DNA from: Mytilisepta virgata
Lineage: Eukaryota > Mollusca > Bivalvia > Mytilida > Mytilidae
NCBI GenBank assembly: GCA_028015205.1
Contig: CM051517.1
Location: 45,891,135 to 45,955,134, forward strand
DNA length: 64,000 bases
Reading direction: 5' to 3'
Shown here piece after piece: positions 11,956 through 58,717 of this stretch (position 1 is its first letter; every line of letters starts with the position of its first letter). The notes beneath the pieces were generated by a model. It did no database searches. It was not told where the DNA came from and worked only from the letters and a program-made list of their open reading frames with translations. The translations under genes were made by a program, and so were the position numbers.

Positions 11956-12984
11956 CTAAGACTGATTAGGGTCTTCTTTCCTCAGTTCTAATGACTGTTC
12001 TATAAAAGACGATATAGCCTTAATTTGTAATGGTGTTGACGGGTTTAAAATGATATTAATTTTATTAAAATTGTCTAAATGTTGAAAATTTTCATGTTGT
12101 TTAGTGAAATTTGAATAAAAATTATTTCTAATATTTTCATTATATTTGCAAGTGAAGAAGAAATGTAGGTCATCATCAATCTCGTTGCAAAGCTTACATA
12201 TTCTGAGAGAACGAGGAATTTTTTGGTATCTTCCAAGTTCTATCATAAGTGAATGTTCACTCATACGAAACTTTGCAATAAGCTGTCTTTTAAATTTATT
12301 TGGATGATGTAGATATTTTTCACATTCAAATTCCTTATTTTTAATAATTTTATACAGGAAAATTTTGTTTTCTTCTTTTAAATTTTCTATCATATCTTTT
12401 AACATTTTCTCATAATAATCTAAAACTTTCTTTTTAATGGTATTTTTGCATTTTGTTACCTCATTTTTGTTTGTACATTTTTTTGTTTCATTTAAATTCA
12501 AGCCAATTATATCTGAAAATTGCTTTACAAAAGTATACCATGAATAAATTCCTTCTTCATCTAGATCTTTATTTAATTGAAAAGATTCTTTTAATAGTGG
12601 ATTTACATTTTCATTATTTAATCTAATTAAGTAATTGAGAGATTGTGTAAGAATGAAAGACTCTATGGGGAGTCTTCCGAGATCAGCTCTAACTGCAAGG
12701 TTTGAGGAACTCTTTTTTGTCCCCAGAATATTTTTACAAAAGGAAAGATGTAGCTTTTCAATTGGTGTTTTATTAATAAAACCATAATGAATTTCATTCA
12801 CATTAAATGAAATATTATTTTTATCTGCTCTTGTTTTTGCCCTGAAAAATTTTAGAAAATAATCCATAAATGTAATTTCTGCATTATAAGTGAGAATGGG
12901 TTTAACCAAGTTGTCAAATAAACTGCATGATGCTTTTATTGGTAATTGGGTATGGTCTGATGTATAATTTTTTATAGAAAACAA
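11956..12984 (-). pseudogene. LINE C-terminal region with CCHC knuckle
   Basis: The 342-residue frame continues the RT polyprotein in a third frame. A lysine-rich helical stretch is followed by a Cys-x2-Cys-His-Cys group (CKLCNEIDDDLHFFFTC) near residues 273-289, typical of the tail of several LINE clades. A one-base deletion near 13029 separates it from the YLG segment. It ends at a normal stop just before the 3' tail. Confidence 0.85.
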
Positions 12985-13102
12985 AACCTTCTTTGCTTTA
13001 TTAGAAAGGTCAGTAGAGGTATGAGTTAATTCCCATTACTGCTAACCATACAACCAAGATATTTATATTCATTAACATTTTCTAATTGAATATCTTTATA
13101 TT

Positions 13103-13618
13103 TTATAAATGATTTTTTTTCTTGTCAGGATGACATTGAAAAATCATAGTTTTGGTTTTGTTGGCATTTAAAGTTAATTGCCATTGATCACAATATGTAG
13201 AAAAAATATTTAAACTGTTTTGAAGACCATCTTCACTTTCAGATAAAATCAAGAGATCATCTGCAAATAAAAGGCTTCCAATCTTTGAATTTATAATTTC
13301 TAATGGCTTACTATTTTCTGTCTCAAACAGTTTATTCAAGTCATTTATAAATATATTAAAAAGAGTGGGAATAATTGCATCCCCTTGTCTTACTCCCTTA
13401 TTTGTTCCAAAATACCTAGAGAACATGTTTTGATATTTAAATGAGCCAATAGTATTGACAAATTGATTTTTTAATACATAATACATGTTTTTCCCTATAC
13501 CAAGTTTATTCAATTTATACATAAGACCATCTCTCCATAGAGAATCAAATGCCTTTTGTAGATCTACAAAACAAGCATATATTTTTCTCTTCTTTTTATG
13601 AAGGTACTTATTTATCAA
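13103..13618 (-). pseudogene. LINE reverse transcriptase domain (fragment)
   Basis: Copies element RNA into DNA at the nicked target. Motif A is FVDLQKAFDSL (about residues 17-27), motif B is GVRQGDAIIPTLFN (75-88) and the catalytic motif C is FADDLL (118-123). The fingers region normally N-terminal to this is missing. Read through the upstream base order, an HRTSDSL-like motif sits right next to the endonuclease frame, marking the deletion junction. The frame ends early because an A run (T8 at 13113-13120 on +) has lost one base. Sequence beyond it still encodes the expected YKYLG motif. Confidence 0.9.
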
Positions 13619-14580
13619 AGACTTAAGTATGTATAGACTATCTGACGTTCGGTGGACTTTTCTTTATCCCATATATAAGATTGGGTTGCGAACCACTTAT
13701 CTTTCTCAAAAACATCACTGTTATTCAAACAAAAATTACACCATAAAGAACACTCAATTTGAACATGATCAGATAAATAATTAAAATCATTAGTTTTAAA
13801 ATATTGAACTGAAGAAAGAAGACCTTCATCTATCAAAGCATAATCTACAACACTTTTACCATTTACAGTTAAACATGTATAATTTGCTAAAATATCACCT
13901 AAAAATCTCCCATTTAAGACCCTCAGCCTCGAGGACAAGCATAGATCAATTAAAAGATCACCCTGTGTATTCGACACTTTATCTAAACTATTTCTTTTAG
14001 TACAGACATCTATTTGATAGTTTTCTGGAAGTAGCTCATCACAAAAATTATTTAAATCTACTGAGTCATTTTCTATAAAATCAAGTCTTTCTGCTATCCT
14101 GGAATTAAAATCACCCATTAGTAATATTTGACCCTTGCTTGAAAATTTATTAACTTCATTTTCAAGATTTATAAAATCATCTCTATAGTGGGTGGAAGAA
14201 ACAGGTGGAATATATACTGCACATAAATAGACATCTTCATGTGTTCCAAAGAAATTTTTATTTAATTTTAACCATAATCTATTTTCAGAATCAGTAGCTT
14301 CTTTAAGATATGTTAAACCTTTATGTAAATATTTTTTATAGAAAATTATTATCCCACCACTATTTCTTTTTGCTCGTTTATTCTTTTTTCTTATTTTACT
14401 TATTGAATTAAAACCTGTTACTAGTATATTTGTTTCTTTATGTTCTCCTTTCCAGGTTTCTAGAAGAATATTAATATCATTTTGAATGTATTCAAGAAAG
14501 AAATTATCATTGCATTTGTCCCTGAGGCCATGTACATTCCAAGCTGATATGGTTATTTGTTTTACCACTTTTTTGCACAT
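13615..14580 (-). pseudogene. LINE endonuclease domain
   Basis: An exonuclease/endonuclease/phosphatase-type domain that nicks the genomic target for target-primed reverse transcription. Visible catalytic landmarks are the WNVHGL motif (Asn15), Glu41 in LLETW, GDFN at 156-159, VVDYALID around Asp247 and the C-terminal SDH at 270-272. The domain itself appears complete. The reading frame then runs past a deletion junction into a different frame and stops. The start at 14580 gives the endonuclease fold only 8-10 residues of leader, so true upstream sequence may be missing. Confidence 0.9.
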
Positions 14581-16544
14581 TTAGATACTATCAAAATATG
14601 AAAAGTGAAGAAGTATATTCCATGCATTCTATTTTATAAGTAATTAACATTACCCAGTATAGATTAATCTCAGAATATCTTTTTTATAAACATGTAAATG
14701 AGAAAATAACAAACATATTAAATCATTTAGCCACATAGAAATATAACTATGATAACAGTAATTTCTTAGACAAGAGCTTTGTCTATACAAAATTTAAAAT
14801 TATAGTGACGAATATTTCCTTAATCTCGAGTTTCAGTTATTTGTAGTATTTCAGCTAAAGGTATATACTGCTTTTAATATACATTGTACATATCTTACTT
14901 GACGAGTCTTGCAACGTCTAGATAAAAACAATTGCTTTAAAAATAAAATTTTAATTTTAGAAATGTTTATAAAAGTACATGTATGTTATTAAAATGTACC
15001 ATTTGATACATTTTTATGACCTGAAAACTTGTGTTGTCAGTAATGCACCGATGTCTATTCAAATATTAGTTTAACTTTCATTATTCAAATTGCATATTTA
15101 CCCATAAGGGTTAAGCAATACAAACGACATACGATTTACATGAATTAGAAAACATACACATTTAATCCACAGTAATTAACTAAATGGTATAAAACCTTGA
15201 TCGACATGGATTCCCTAACTATCTCAATTCTAAAACTGTCCAGAAAACTTTGTTTTCCAGTAGACAAAATAGCAAAAACAAAAATGTGAAAACGTGAAAT
15301 GGTCGAATCCAATCAGCATATAGTTTTACGTTTTCGTCGCTTCGTCTTCCCATGTTTCCCAATTCGAGTTTTAAGTTTTTGCCTTCTTTAGAAAAAAGAA
15401 AAAATATCATCGGCTAAGACGAAAAATCGGAAATGTGAAATGGTAATGAAATAATATAGCAACATTTGTCCCTTGATTAGTAATCATATGTAATTTTTCT
15501 TACGAAATTTTTTATTAAATTTATACTACTTAATTTTGTATAAGCTTAGTCTCAACTGTTGTTCTGCGGAAATTAAATAAATGGATTTCTGTGTAGCCTG
15601 ATGCTCTCGTTGTATTCATTCTGACCTTTTTCTGGAGAACACAAAGACCGAGTTGAAAATATTTTATTTGAAATAATACGTTCCATTTCCGAGTAATCGT
15701 GTTAAGATTTAATTTCACTTTATAGAGGAAAGCATTAGAAGCATAGGACTGTTGTGAAACAGTGCGAATAAAATTTCAGAACATGTAAAATACCATAAGA
15801 TCAAACATATGAAGACTTAAAAATAAGAAAGAAATTATTTTTGTGATTGATTTATGAAAAGAATTGCATGATTTTGTTGTATTGCTCATATTTTAAAACA
15901 CGGCAGTTTATATTCTAATTTTAAAATCGTTAAAATTTATTTAGATAAGTTGTCTCTGTTAATTTTCGAAAATCCCATAGCTGTATTCATGTATTTAGTG
16001 GTTTTTAAATGCTTTTCTTTTGGATTTTTGTGCGTATGTATGTTTTTTTTACAAGATATACAATTTTATAAATTAAAGGACATTTTGCGAGACTATTCTA
16101 AAAGAAAATTAATTTAATGATTATTTTGCTATTGAATAGAGGTCCACGTAAACATTTGGATAGTGCTACCTCAAAATAAAGTTATATTACTTTTTTCTGG
16201 AAAAACATTTTTTGGTCCTCAAAAATAATTGTCAAAAATATATCTGTGATGGAAAAGACAGTGTGTGGAGAAAGGAACAGTCTTTTTAACATTTGGTTGA
16301 AGTGCACTAGATAAATCTCTTCGTTTGTTAATTCATTTTTGGCTTTTTTTTTTTAAAAAAACTGCAGCCTTACCTAATTGTTTGTTAAAATGTGATCATT
16401 CCATACACCAAATAACACATTTTCAGACACAACATATGAACTTTCATGTACTTTAGTGTTGTCTTTTTGATATCATCATTAAAGTACAAGATAAACACGA
16501 TAAAATGATTGCTTGATGAATGGCGATAAATGATAAAATGTATA
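14581..16544. other. Unassigned AT-rich spacer
   Basis: No ORF1 of the LINE, no host exon and no structured repeat can be supported here. Confidence 0.45.
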
Positions 16545-17170
16545 ACAGGAAAGGTCAACAATGGTATACCAATAAATTAACGTTATCCAACCGACAGACC
16601 CTCAGACGAAAATAGTAAAAAGAGCACAAAAACCAAACATCAAAACAACAGAGTAATTATAGCCTGACTTGGTACAGATACTTAGCAGTGGTGGGGTTAA
16701 ACCGGCTTTATTGGTGCCCAAAACTCTGACCATCTGATATAATACATGTATGATTACCAACAAACTCAGCAGAAAAGATAAAATTGGTTGGACGGTATAT
16801 TGTTTAGTTTAAAGCGACAGTATCCGATCTGTAGCTATGAGCCTTAGCTAGCTTTACAGTTAAAACGAGCACATTCTAACTCTACTATCTAAATTATATA
16901 CCGCCAAGTCTAATTTTGCTGTTCTAGCAAGTGGTCACCTTGTTATTAATCATACTGTATTGGTTTTTCTGTGCGTGTTTTATACACCAGAGTGTCAGGA
17001 TAGATAAGAGAAAGGTTAGGTGACTGTTCACTGTCTGTAGCAAGTCAAACTATCTCGGCTCTCTGTTGTGTTTATACTTGTGTTTTGTGCTGTTTGGTGT
17101 TATTTTTTGTCCAGAGTTCTGTCATTTGAGTTCTTTTGATTGGTTGACCTTTCCTTTTATCTATTTTGTT
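16545..17170. mobile_element. Large foldback repeat with about 250-bp arms
   Basis: The left end (AGGAAAGGTCAAC) and right end (GTTGACCTTTCCT) are inverted. Internally, TTGGTTGGACGGTATAT near 16783-16800 mirrors ATATACCGCCAAGTC near 16896-16910. Homologous sequence lies at 42925-43335 (same orientation as the right half), 46575-46735 and 29085-29370. It is a dispersed non-autonomous family with no coding frame. Confidence 0.7.
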
Positions 17171-17826
17171 GTTTATCAAAATGTGTGAAAATGTAAAACT
17201 TGCTTAGGTTCCCGTAACTGTTGGATATGTTGGTCTATTGAACGCACGAACCAAAAAAAGAATCACTCTACTACACGGAAACAATTAACTCGTTTGATAT
17301 CGAATAGACGAATAACAATAATGGAATATTTACGTCTAGGATTAATTCTTTGAAATGGTAAGATAAAGTCTGGAAAGATGATTGTCTGTAGAGAAAAATG
17401 TCAACTCAATCGATTATAGTATTTGTTATTGTATAGGACCCCCCCCCCCAACCCGTCTTCATTTTCAGTTTATAATTATATATATGTATGCACATTCCTA
17501 TAATGACATGAATTACGGAAATCCTGCTCCAGTCACACATATTAAGCAATCATCAGAATCATATTTTCGTTTTCAGTGTAATGTTTTGCACTCTTACTTT
17601 CATTATGAAAGAAGTCGATAAATCAATATGGCGGTATTTACGCTTCCGATTGATAAATATGACAGAATCAGTAATGGATTACTGAAACTGACATAGACAT
17701 GTGCGGTGTCCAATTTCATAGAATGTGCGTATGTATATGAAAGATTCTGACACATGAAATCAATGATAACATTTTGTCATCATAGTTTGGTGACAGTTCT
17801 GTGAAAAAGAATGTGTCAGGGTGAAA

Positions 17827-52697
<34,871 letters not shown>

Positions 52698-52938
52698 CTT
52701 CCTTAAAGGATATTATTTTTATAACAGCATTTTTACTGATATAAATTCGAGATCTCAAATGTATTTAAAAAATGATATGAATTTAACTATGAATAAATTT
52801 TCTGTATCTTGCATGGTTGACATTTTTTCATATATAAGAAATTTATCATCAGATGATTTCCTGGATGGTGTATACAAGGTATTTGAAATTGTAAATTAAA
52901 CTTTTTGTATATTTATACTGAGGTGTAATATAAAGTGC

Positions 52939-52944
52939 AATAAA
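52939..52944 (+). terminator. Polyadenylation signal of the ANKDD1-like gene
   Basis: AATAAA 242 nt after the stop, followed about 20-30 nt later by a GT-rich stretch (TTTTTTGTGTC). Expected cleavage is near 52960. Confidence 0.65.
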
Positions 52945-53234
52945 AATGTACCTAGATTTGTTTTTTGTGTCAGTTTTTCTTAAATCTTTAGATAAGTTTA
53001 CTTTTTTCCAAATCCATAGTGTAGAGCATATAAAGTAAAATAGTCAAATGCAACACACCAACGTACACTCACTAGATTTGTGTTGAATTGATTTACGATC
53101 ATTCGAATGCGGTAATACTATAATATAGATACGGATTTTTGTGCATACGTTAGAACCAGATAAAGTTATCACTATTTATTGTGGTGAATATTGGTTTTCA
53201 GATTGGAGTACCAAATCACAAGGTTAAATAACCT

Positions 53235-53530
53235 TCAGTATTACCTCCACAGTTACTTGTAGACAGGATACCCCTGTATGGTACCCCTATAGCAGGTACC
53301 CCCTATGGGTGAAAATTTAAAAAAGAATTTTTTTTTGCTTTTTATAAAATTATTTTGCATCAATATGCAAAATAATTTTTAAAAAAGCAAAAAAAAAATT
53401 TTTTTTAACTATATAATGTATCACCCGACCCGCAAATATTCCAAATGGTGTTTGTCTATAGGGGGTACCTGCTATAGAGGTTATCATACAGGGGTATCCT
53501 GTCCTGAAGTACCTGTGATTACCTTGACAT
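53235..53530. mobile_element. Foldback element, about 295 bp
   Basis: Left arm GACAGGATACCCCTGTATG and AGCAGGTACCCCCTAT are mirrored by ATAGGGGGTACCTGCT and CATACAGGGGTATCCTGTC at the right. The centre is an AT-rich hairpin around 53365 (TTTTGCATCAATATGCAAAA). The frames overlapping it on both strands are by-products. Confidence 0.8.
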
Positions 53531-54354
53531 TTCAAGAACCCTTTTTTGGCTTTCATCATTTTCGGCCAAAGAAACGTCTGAAGACACATAATTTATATGG
53601 TGTATCGGAATTGGTTTTATACAATGTGATCGCCTCTGCTGGGAGGATTATAACTACTCCGATTGTAAGTTCCGATATATAATTTGTGATAATGTGTACG
53701 GAGTCCGATATATGTACAATGTATGCATATTGCTGACCAGCTGACTACAGTTCTAGATAGAATCACTACTTCTGCTGCCAATAATTTGCTATCGGCGTGA
53801 AAATTTAAAATACTAGACATTGAACCCGCGCCAGCGCGGGAAAATAAGCATTTTTTTTTGTGGTGGCCATATTGACTTTAAAAAGTTTTTGCGGCCATGG
53901 CATTCGTGGAACAGGAACTCAATGTGGATGTTGTGGCAGGCTTCCCATAAACTTTCCTGTCAAGTAGGTGGTATCAACTGATAGTTTCATGTCTATATAT
54001 GCTGTAGTATTCCAGAAATGGATGTTAATGCAAACTTTTAACCAAAGTCAATGAAGCGTGAAATGTAGGTCAACGTGACCTAATTGTCATACGGTTGTTC
54101 GTTACTTCCGAAGATGTATCCACTGATGAAGTAGACTGTATGCCACGTAGAATTACCAAAATGGACCTTAAGGTTCCATCATAGTCAAAATCTATGACGA
54201 AAATACAACCACATAAATTGTCAATATGTTTATGTTACAATTAATTCTGAACTGCAACTTGATGAAAAGCTTTCATTAAATAAACATTTCATAATGCATT
54301 ACCTTTTTCATTCAGAATAAATATGAAAAAGAATATGAATAAACATTTCCCTAG

Positions 54355-54662
54355 TGACGGATGAATTTTTCAAAAGATGCCGTGAGTTAAGTAGAGCATA
54401 TTTTTGGAAAATAATTGTTCCAATTGTTCATTGTGATCATGGGCAGGGCAAGCGAGGCTTAATTTCACAAATAAATCCAATAGACGATAAAAGCATTTTT
54501 AGTGTGTGGCTGCGTGTGCTTTCCACGTTTATAAAGATGTCCGAGATAAATTTCGTCATTAATGATAAAGATGACCATTTGTTAAAAATATTTTTATCTA
54601 GGGCTTACAGGGAATTGTATGGTAGAGATATATTTAGACAGGTCACACGACAAATAATGTAA
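54355..54662 (+). CDS. Unassigned protein-like frame, possible 3' exon
   Basis: An open frame of about 102 codons begins right after TTTCCCTAG (acceptor-like) and ends TAA at 54660-54662. Composition is protein-like: several Trp, balanced charge, FFKRCRELSRAYFWKIIVPI near the start and FLSRAYRELYGRDIFRQVTR near the end. An acceptor at 54355 would enter in phase 1, matching the exon-14 donor at 52114 and also the first-exon donors. It could be an alternative last exon of the ankyrin gene, a separate gene fragment or chance. I recognise no family. Confidence 0.3.
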
Positions 54663-57050
54663 AAATGGATAATGGTTGGTTTTATCACTTTGTGCAAAGT
54701 AAACATCCGAGCAATCCAAAAACCAACTAAGTTAGGAATTCCTCTGAACTTTGCCTTACTTCATAATCTTCAAAGTTCATAATGTTTATAGTTAGGAGAA
54801 ATTGCATAATGGTAGAGAAAACAATCCTGAATACATGAAGCGGAAACATCCCACTCGAAGGAGAATGTTTTTATTTTGTTTTATTCTTCTTCCGTAATTT
54901 CAAACAAAAATACATTTAAAATATGTGCATAATTGTTTATTTAAATCAATGTGTTAAAATGATGCATTCGAGAACCTTCTAAGGGATATGTTGGGAGAAT
55001 TCATACCGGAAAAGTCCATGCAAATTCCATTTGCACATAAACAAAACTGCAGTTTAAAATTTATAAATGCAGATTGTCAAATCCGATAATAACCTTTATA
55101 ATCTGAACCATACATCGTTTATTTTGAACCACCCGTTTTGCCGCCTATTCGGCTAATTCGTAAATTTAGTATTATAAAGATAATGTCTTCATGCACACCT
55201 CTAGGTTTATTCTTTATTGTTTTTTGCCTTTATTTTTTTTTTATTTTGAAATTTCAACTTCTCCTATGCGCATGTTTGGATAAATTTCGTCAATGCTCTT
55301 CTGCGGCTTTCAGCGAGACAATTTTATTAATATGTGTAGTTTTAGTGCATCTAAACTATTACCATAGAGTGTTAATTGTATGTGCTGGATTCAAATTAAA
55401 TTTAAATTTGGAGAGAGCGTGATCCAATATAGTCTCTGATTATTCTTTTACAATTAAAGTATTATAAATGCTTGAACAGTTTGTCTGATGGTTTTAGACA
55501 TTTTACACACGTAAGTTGCATGTACAGGAAAAGGTACTATATAAATGGAAAAAAAAATATGTGAAAAAAGGGGACAAATACAGACATTTTTGTAAAAAAG
55601 AAAATCAAAAAATAAGATTTGACTGATAGATGATTTAAATTTTATACATATGTGGATAATAAAATGTATCACAAAATACGTCAATAAATTTGATGCACTG
55701 TATGGCCATTTCGTTGACTGACAACCCATCAGCAGTGCTCGAGATCAAAATGTTGGAATATCAAATTAATGCACGAATATGCTCTTCATGATTGTGCACA
55801 ATGATCCTAATATCGAAACATAAAAAATTCACTTCAGTTGATACATGTGGCACTCACTTCAAGTTATCAGCTGCTTTGCATAAACATTTATTTTATTGTC
55901 TTAAAACTCTGGGGTTTTCTCGTACAAATCTGTGGAGTATAACATTTCGGGTTTTTTTTTCTGGGCGTTCCATGTGTTTTGGAATGGGTTTCAAATATAC
56001 AAGTAATTTCTAAAAAAAATGTTTTTATCTTCAAACCGGAATTCAGTGATATTTATTTACACAAGAGTGAAGTGCTATGATATCATGTACTATTTCACTT
56101 TGACTTATACTTCCTAGGCTCTTTTTACCGACATGAATTTCAGTCACAGGCCAATGAAGAAAGCCGGCAATCTATAACTATATACATGTGTATGAAGATA
56201 TTGTAGTCCATTACGGGGAAAATCAAATACAGGCCCAGTGTCGAACTTCATATTTTATTGGTAGAACAGGTGATATTAGGTCTATGTGCTCAAGTTAAGT
56301 TATTAATTGTCAAAAGAAGTTCGCAAAGGTTGTATCAAGTTAGGGTATTCAAAGCAAAAGAGCATTGATATGTATGTGCACAAAAACACATGTATAATTT
56401 TACAAGAAACAAATCATGTACTAGTACGTGAAGGTTAAGAACAGAATATTTCCTAAACATGATAAACAAAAATCAATCGTTCTGGAATTAAGAAAAAATT
56501 ATAATTAAAAAACAAACACTGAAATCCACAAGACTGGTGAAAAATTTTGGTTGCTTGGTTACAGTAGATAACTTTGATCAGAAAACCGCGAAAAATTGGA
56601 ACGCGAGTGTATTTTACTACCAAGGGGGTGTAACCCCCTTCCCCACTCAAGTCCCAAGTACGCCTTCAAATTGAAACCAAGGTCAGAGTCCTCGTTTAGC
56701 ATTTCTACCCGAACATCTACTTAATCACAATTCTTGCACATTTTATAAAATTTGGATTAATGCGATAGAACTTCGAATCTTTCAGTTTCATAAAAATTAC
56801 AATATCACGGATTTAGGTACCTCCTTCCTTAAAAACAGCTAGAAAAAACAGAAGATGGTTATACTTACCCCAGTTTTATTGCACTCAACTTTACAAAAAT
56901 GAAGTTGCACCATCATCTCATAAAGTGCAAGGTTTTCTTCATTTTAGGAAAATCAAGTTTTTTTATCTGGATGGAAAAAAGCAATCCAGTCGATTTTAAA
57001 TTTTGTAAGCGCTTTCATTCCTTGTCGAGAACCTGAGTTCGCTGTGTAGT
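54663..57050. other. Unassigned intergenic spacer
   Basis: No gene supported. The hydrophobic frames at 55138-55422 and 55454-55729 come from T-rich sequence. A short hairpin CAAGGGGGTGTAACCCCCTT sits at about 56621-56640. Confidence 0.45.
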
Positions 57051-57059
57051 TCAGGTTGT

Positions 57060-57570
57060 TAAAGGGACATATCCTATTGCCGTTTGCTGATGACTACTTG
57101 TCAAATGCTTATAAATGGCTAATTACCAAAACCAAATGCTTATTGCTACTTTGAAGGGACATAACCAATTATCAAATGCTTATTGCCAAATGTGTAAGAC
57201 AATTGCTTACTGCCTAGCCAATTACTGATTTAATTGTCAATACAAATCGCTAATTATCAATATCAAATGCCCTAGTTATTAATTGCTATTTGTAGTGTCA
57301 TGAGTCATTATGATTATCCGGCAGGCTTGGGCAGCAGCCATTCAAATAAACGGGTGGAATGAATGAATAAGGTAGATAGACATGAATTGGCCTTTAATGG
57401 CTTAATTCGTTTCATAAATCGCCATGCCCATTTAATGGCTGATCACTAATTGTCAAATGCTGATTGCCAATTGCCAAAATCAATTTCTGTGAACACTAAT
57501 TGTCAATTGCCAAATATCAAAATCAATTGCCGTTTGCTAATCACTAATTGTCAAAAATAAGCATTTGACA
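57060..57570. repeat. Degenerate repeat of AATTGTCAAATGCT phrases
   Basis: CTAATTGTCAAATGC, TTATTGCCAAATG and CAATTGCCGTTTGCTAATCA recur in loose order without a fixed period. Noncoding. Confidence 0.6.
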
Positions 57571-58212
57571 ATTTAAAGGGGGCGGAGGCGTTTGGTTTCT
57601 AGGCCAGGAGGGGGTCTTTGATATTAGTTCCGCCACATCCATGAGCCTGCTTTTTTTTAATTTTTATTTCTCGTTTTATTTTTTTTTTAGCTAACCTGGC
57701 CAAAGAGTAAAGTAAGTTATTGCCATGGTAATTGCGAGGTATCTGTTATCTGACGTTCGGATTCCAAAAAAAATGTCCTTTAAATATCTACTTCTCTGAA
57801 ACCACTTGGACAGTTGCGACCAATATGGCAGAATTACCAAAAGAGAGATTTAAAAAAAACATATTTTAAAAATCTCCTATGAAACGCAGGGGCACTTGAA
57901 ACCCTTCTCAGAATTGTGTCAGTGGGTAGGGGCCTTACTGGTCACTAAAACTAGACAAATCATAAAAAAAAAAAAAAAAATTAAAATAAAATTATATGCC
58001 TACCACAATTTAAAATAGAAAAATCCACTTTTTTTTAAGTTTATAATTTGATTCGGGAAAATACATGTATACTGCCAAGAGGTACAGACAATCAGAAGCA
58101 ATTTTGAAAGGGGGCAACAAAGAATAAATCAATCAAAGATTGGTCTCAACTGCCCCAGTTGTTTTAGAGAAGATTTAAGATATTATTTCGCTGATTTTTC
58201 TTTGTTTAATAA
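57571..58212. other. Intergenic spacer with diverged repeated phrases
   Basis: TCAACTGCCCCAGTTGTTTTAGAGA (about 58147-58171) resembles TCAATTGCCAATTGTTTCAGAGA at about 58563-58585 beyond the hAT-like MITE, pointing to an older tandem repeat that the MITE has split. Confidence 0.45.
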
Positions 58213-58485
58213 TGGCAGCCCATCCTCCCAAGTCAGAGTTGTGTATCCACGTTCGTTCCTACAAAAACCTGACATCACACATTCATATTTTGCGGGTCGG
58301 AAGTGAACGATTTTCATTGGTTCTTCTCAAGGTCAAAAGAGAACCATTGGCGTCGTAGGTAGAATTTTCTAGGTCACACACCAGGCGGCGATATGTTTGA
58401 CCCGCAAAATATGAATATGTCATGATGTCAGGGGTTTGTAGGAACGAAGTGGTTACAAACCCCGACTTGGGAGGATGTGGCAGCC
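58213..58485. mobile_element. hAT-like MITE with perfect 8-bp target duplication
   Basis: Element 58221-58477 (257 bp) with terminal inverted repeats CATCCTCCCAAGTC and GACTTGGGAGGATG. TGGCAGCC is duplicated exactly at 58213-58220 and 58478-58485. An 8-bp duplication is characteristic of the hAT superfamily. Inner arms also pair (CATATTTTGCGGGTC against GACCCGCAAAATATG). No transposase. Confidence 0.9.
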
Positions 58486-58717
58486 AAACTGGTCAGAAGT
58501 CCAGATCCATGGACACAATTTTAAAATTGGACACCCTATGGACCATTCCATCAATGTTTGGAATCAATTGCCAATTGTTTCAGAGATAAAATTTCTTTAT
58601 TTTTTGGTAAATTTTTCTATTTTTACTACCGATAGCCATATTGCCCATGGACACAATAAATACCAAAAGATCACGAGTTATTTGAAGAATTTGGTGTTCT
58701 TTCTGAAATTTGAGTAA

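Larger units (their letters stand above)
11850..14580 (-). mobile_element. Non-LTR retrotransposon (LINE), endonuclease + reverse transcriptase, inactivated
   Basis: On the - strand the order is apurinic-type endonuclease, reverse transcriptase, then a C-terminal region with a CCHC knuckle, followed by an AT-rich 3' tail with AATAAA (62-67 of 11862-11867, reversed). This is the usual second-ORF layout of LINEs. The coding region is broken by an internal deletion between endonuclease and RT near 13650-13665 and by two single-base deletions near 13113-13120 and 13029. No ORF1 is visible upstream of 14580, so the copy is probably 5'-truncated. Clade assignment is not possible by eye. Confidence 0.9.

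Noticed and set aside
55138..55729. Two hydrophobic frames in the intergenic region
   Set aside because: T-rich sequence, no acceptor or domain, opposite strands overlapping similar composition.
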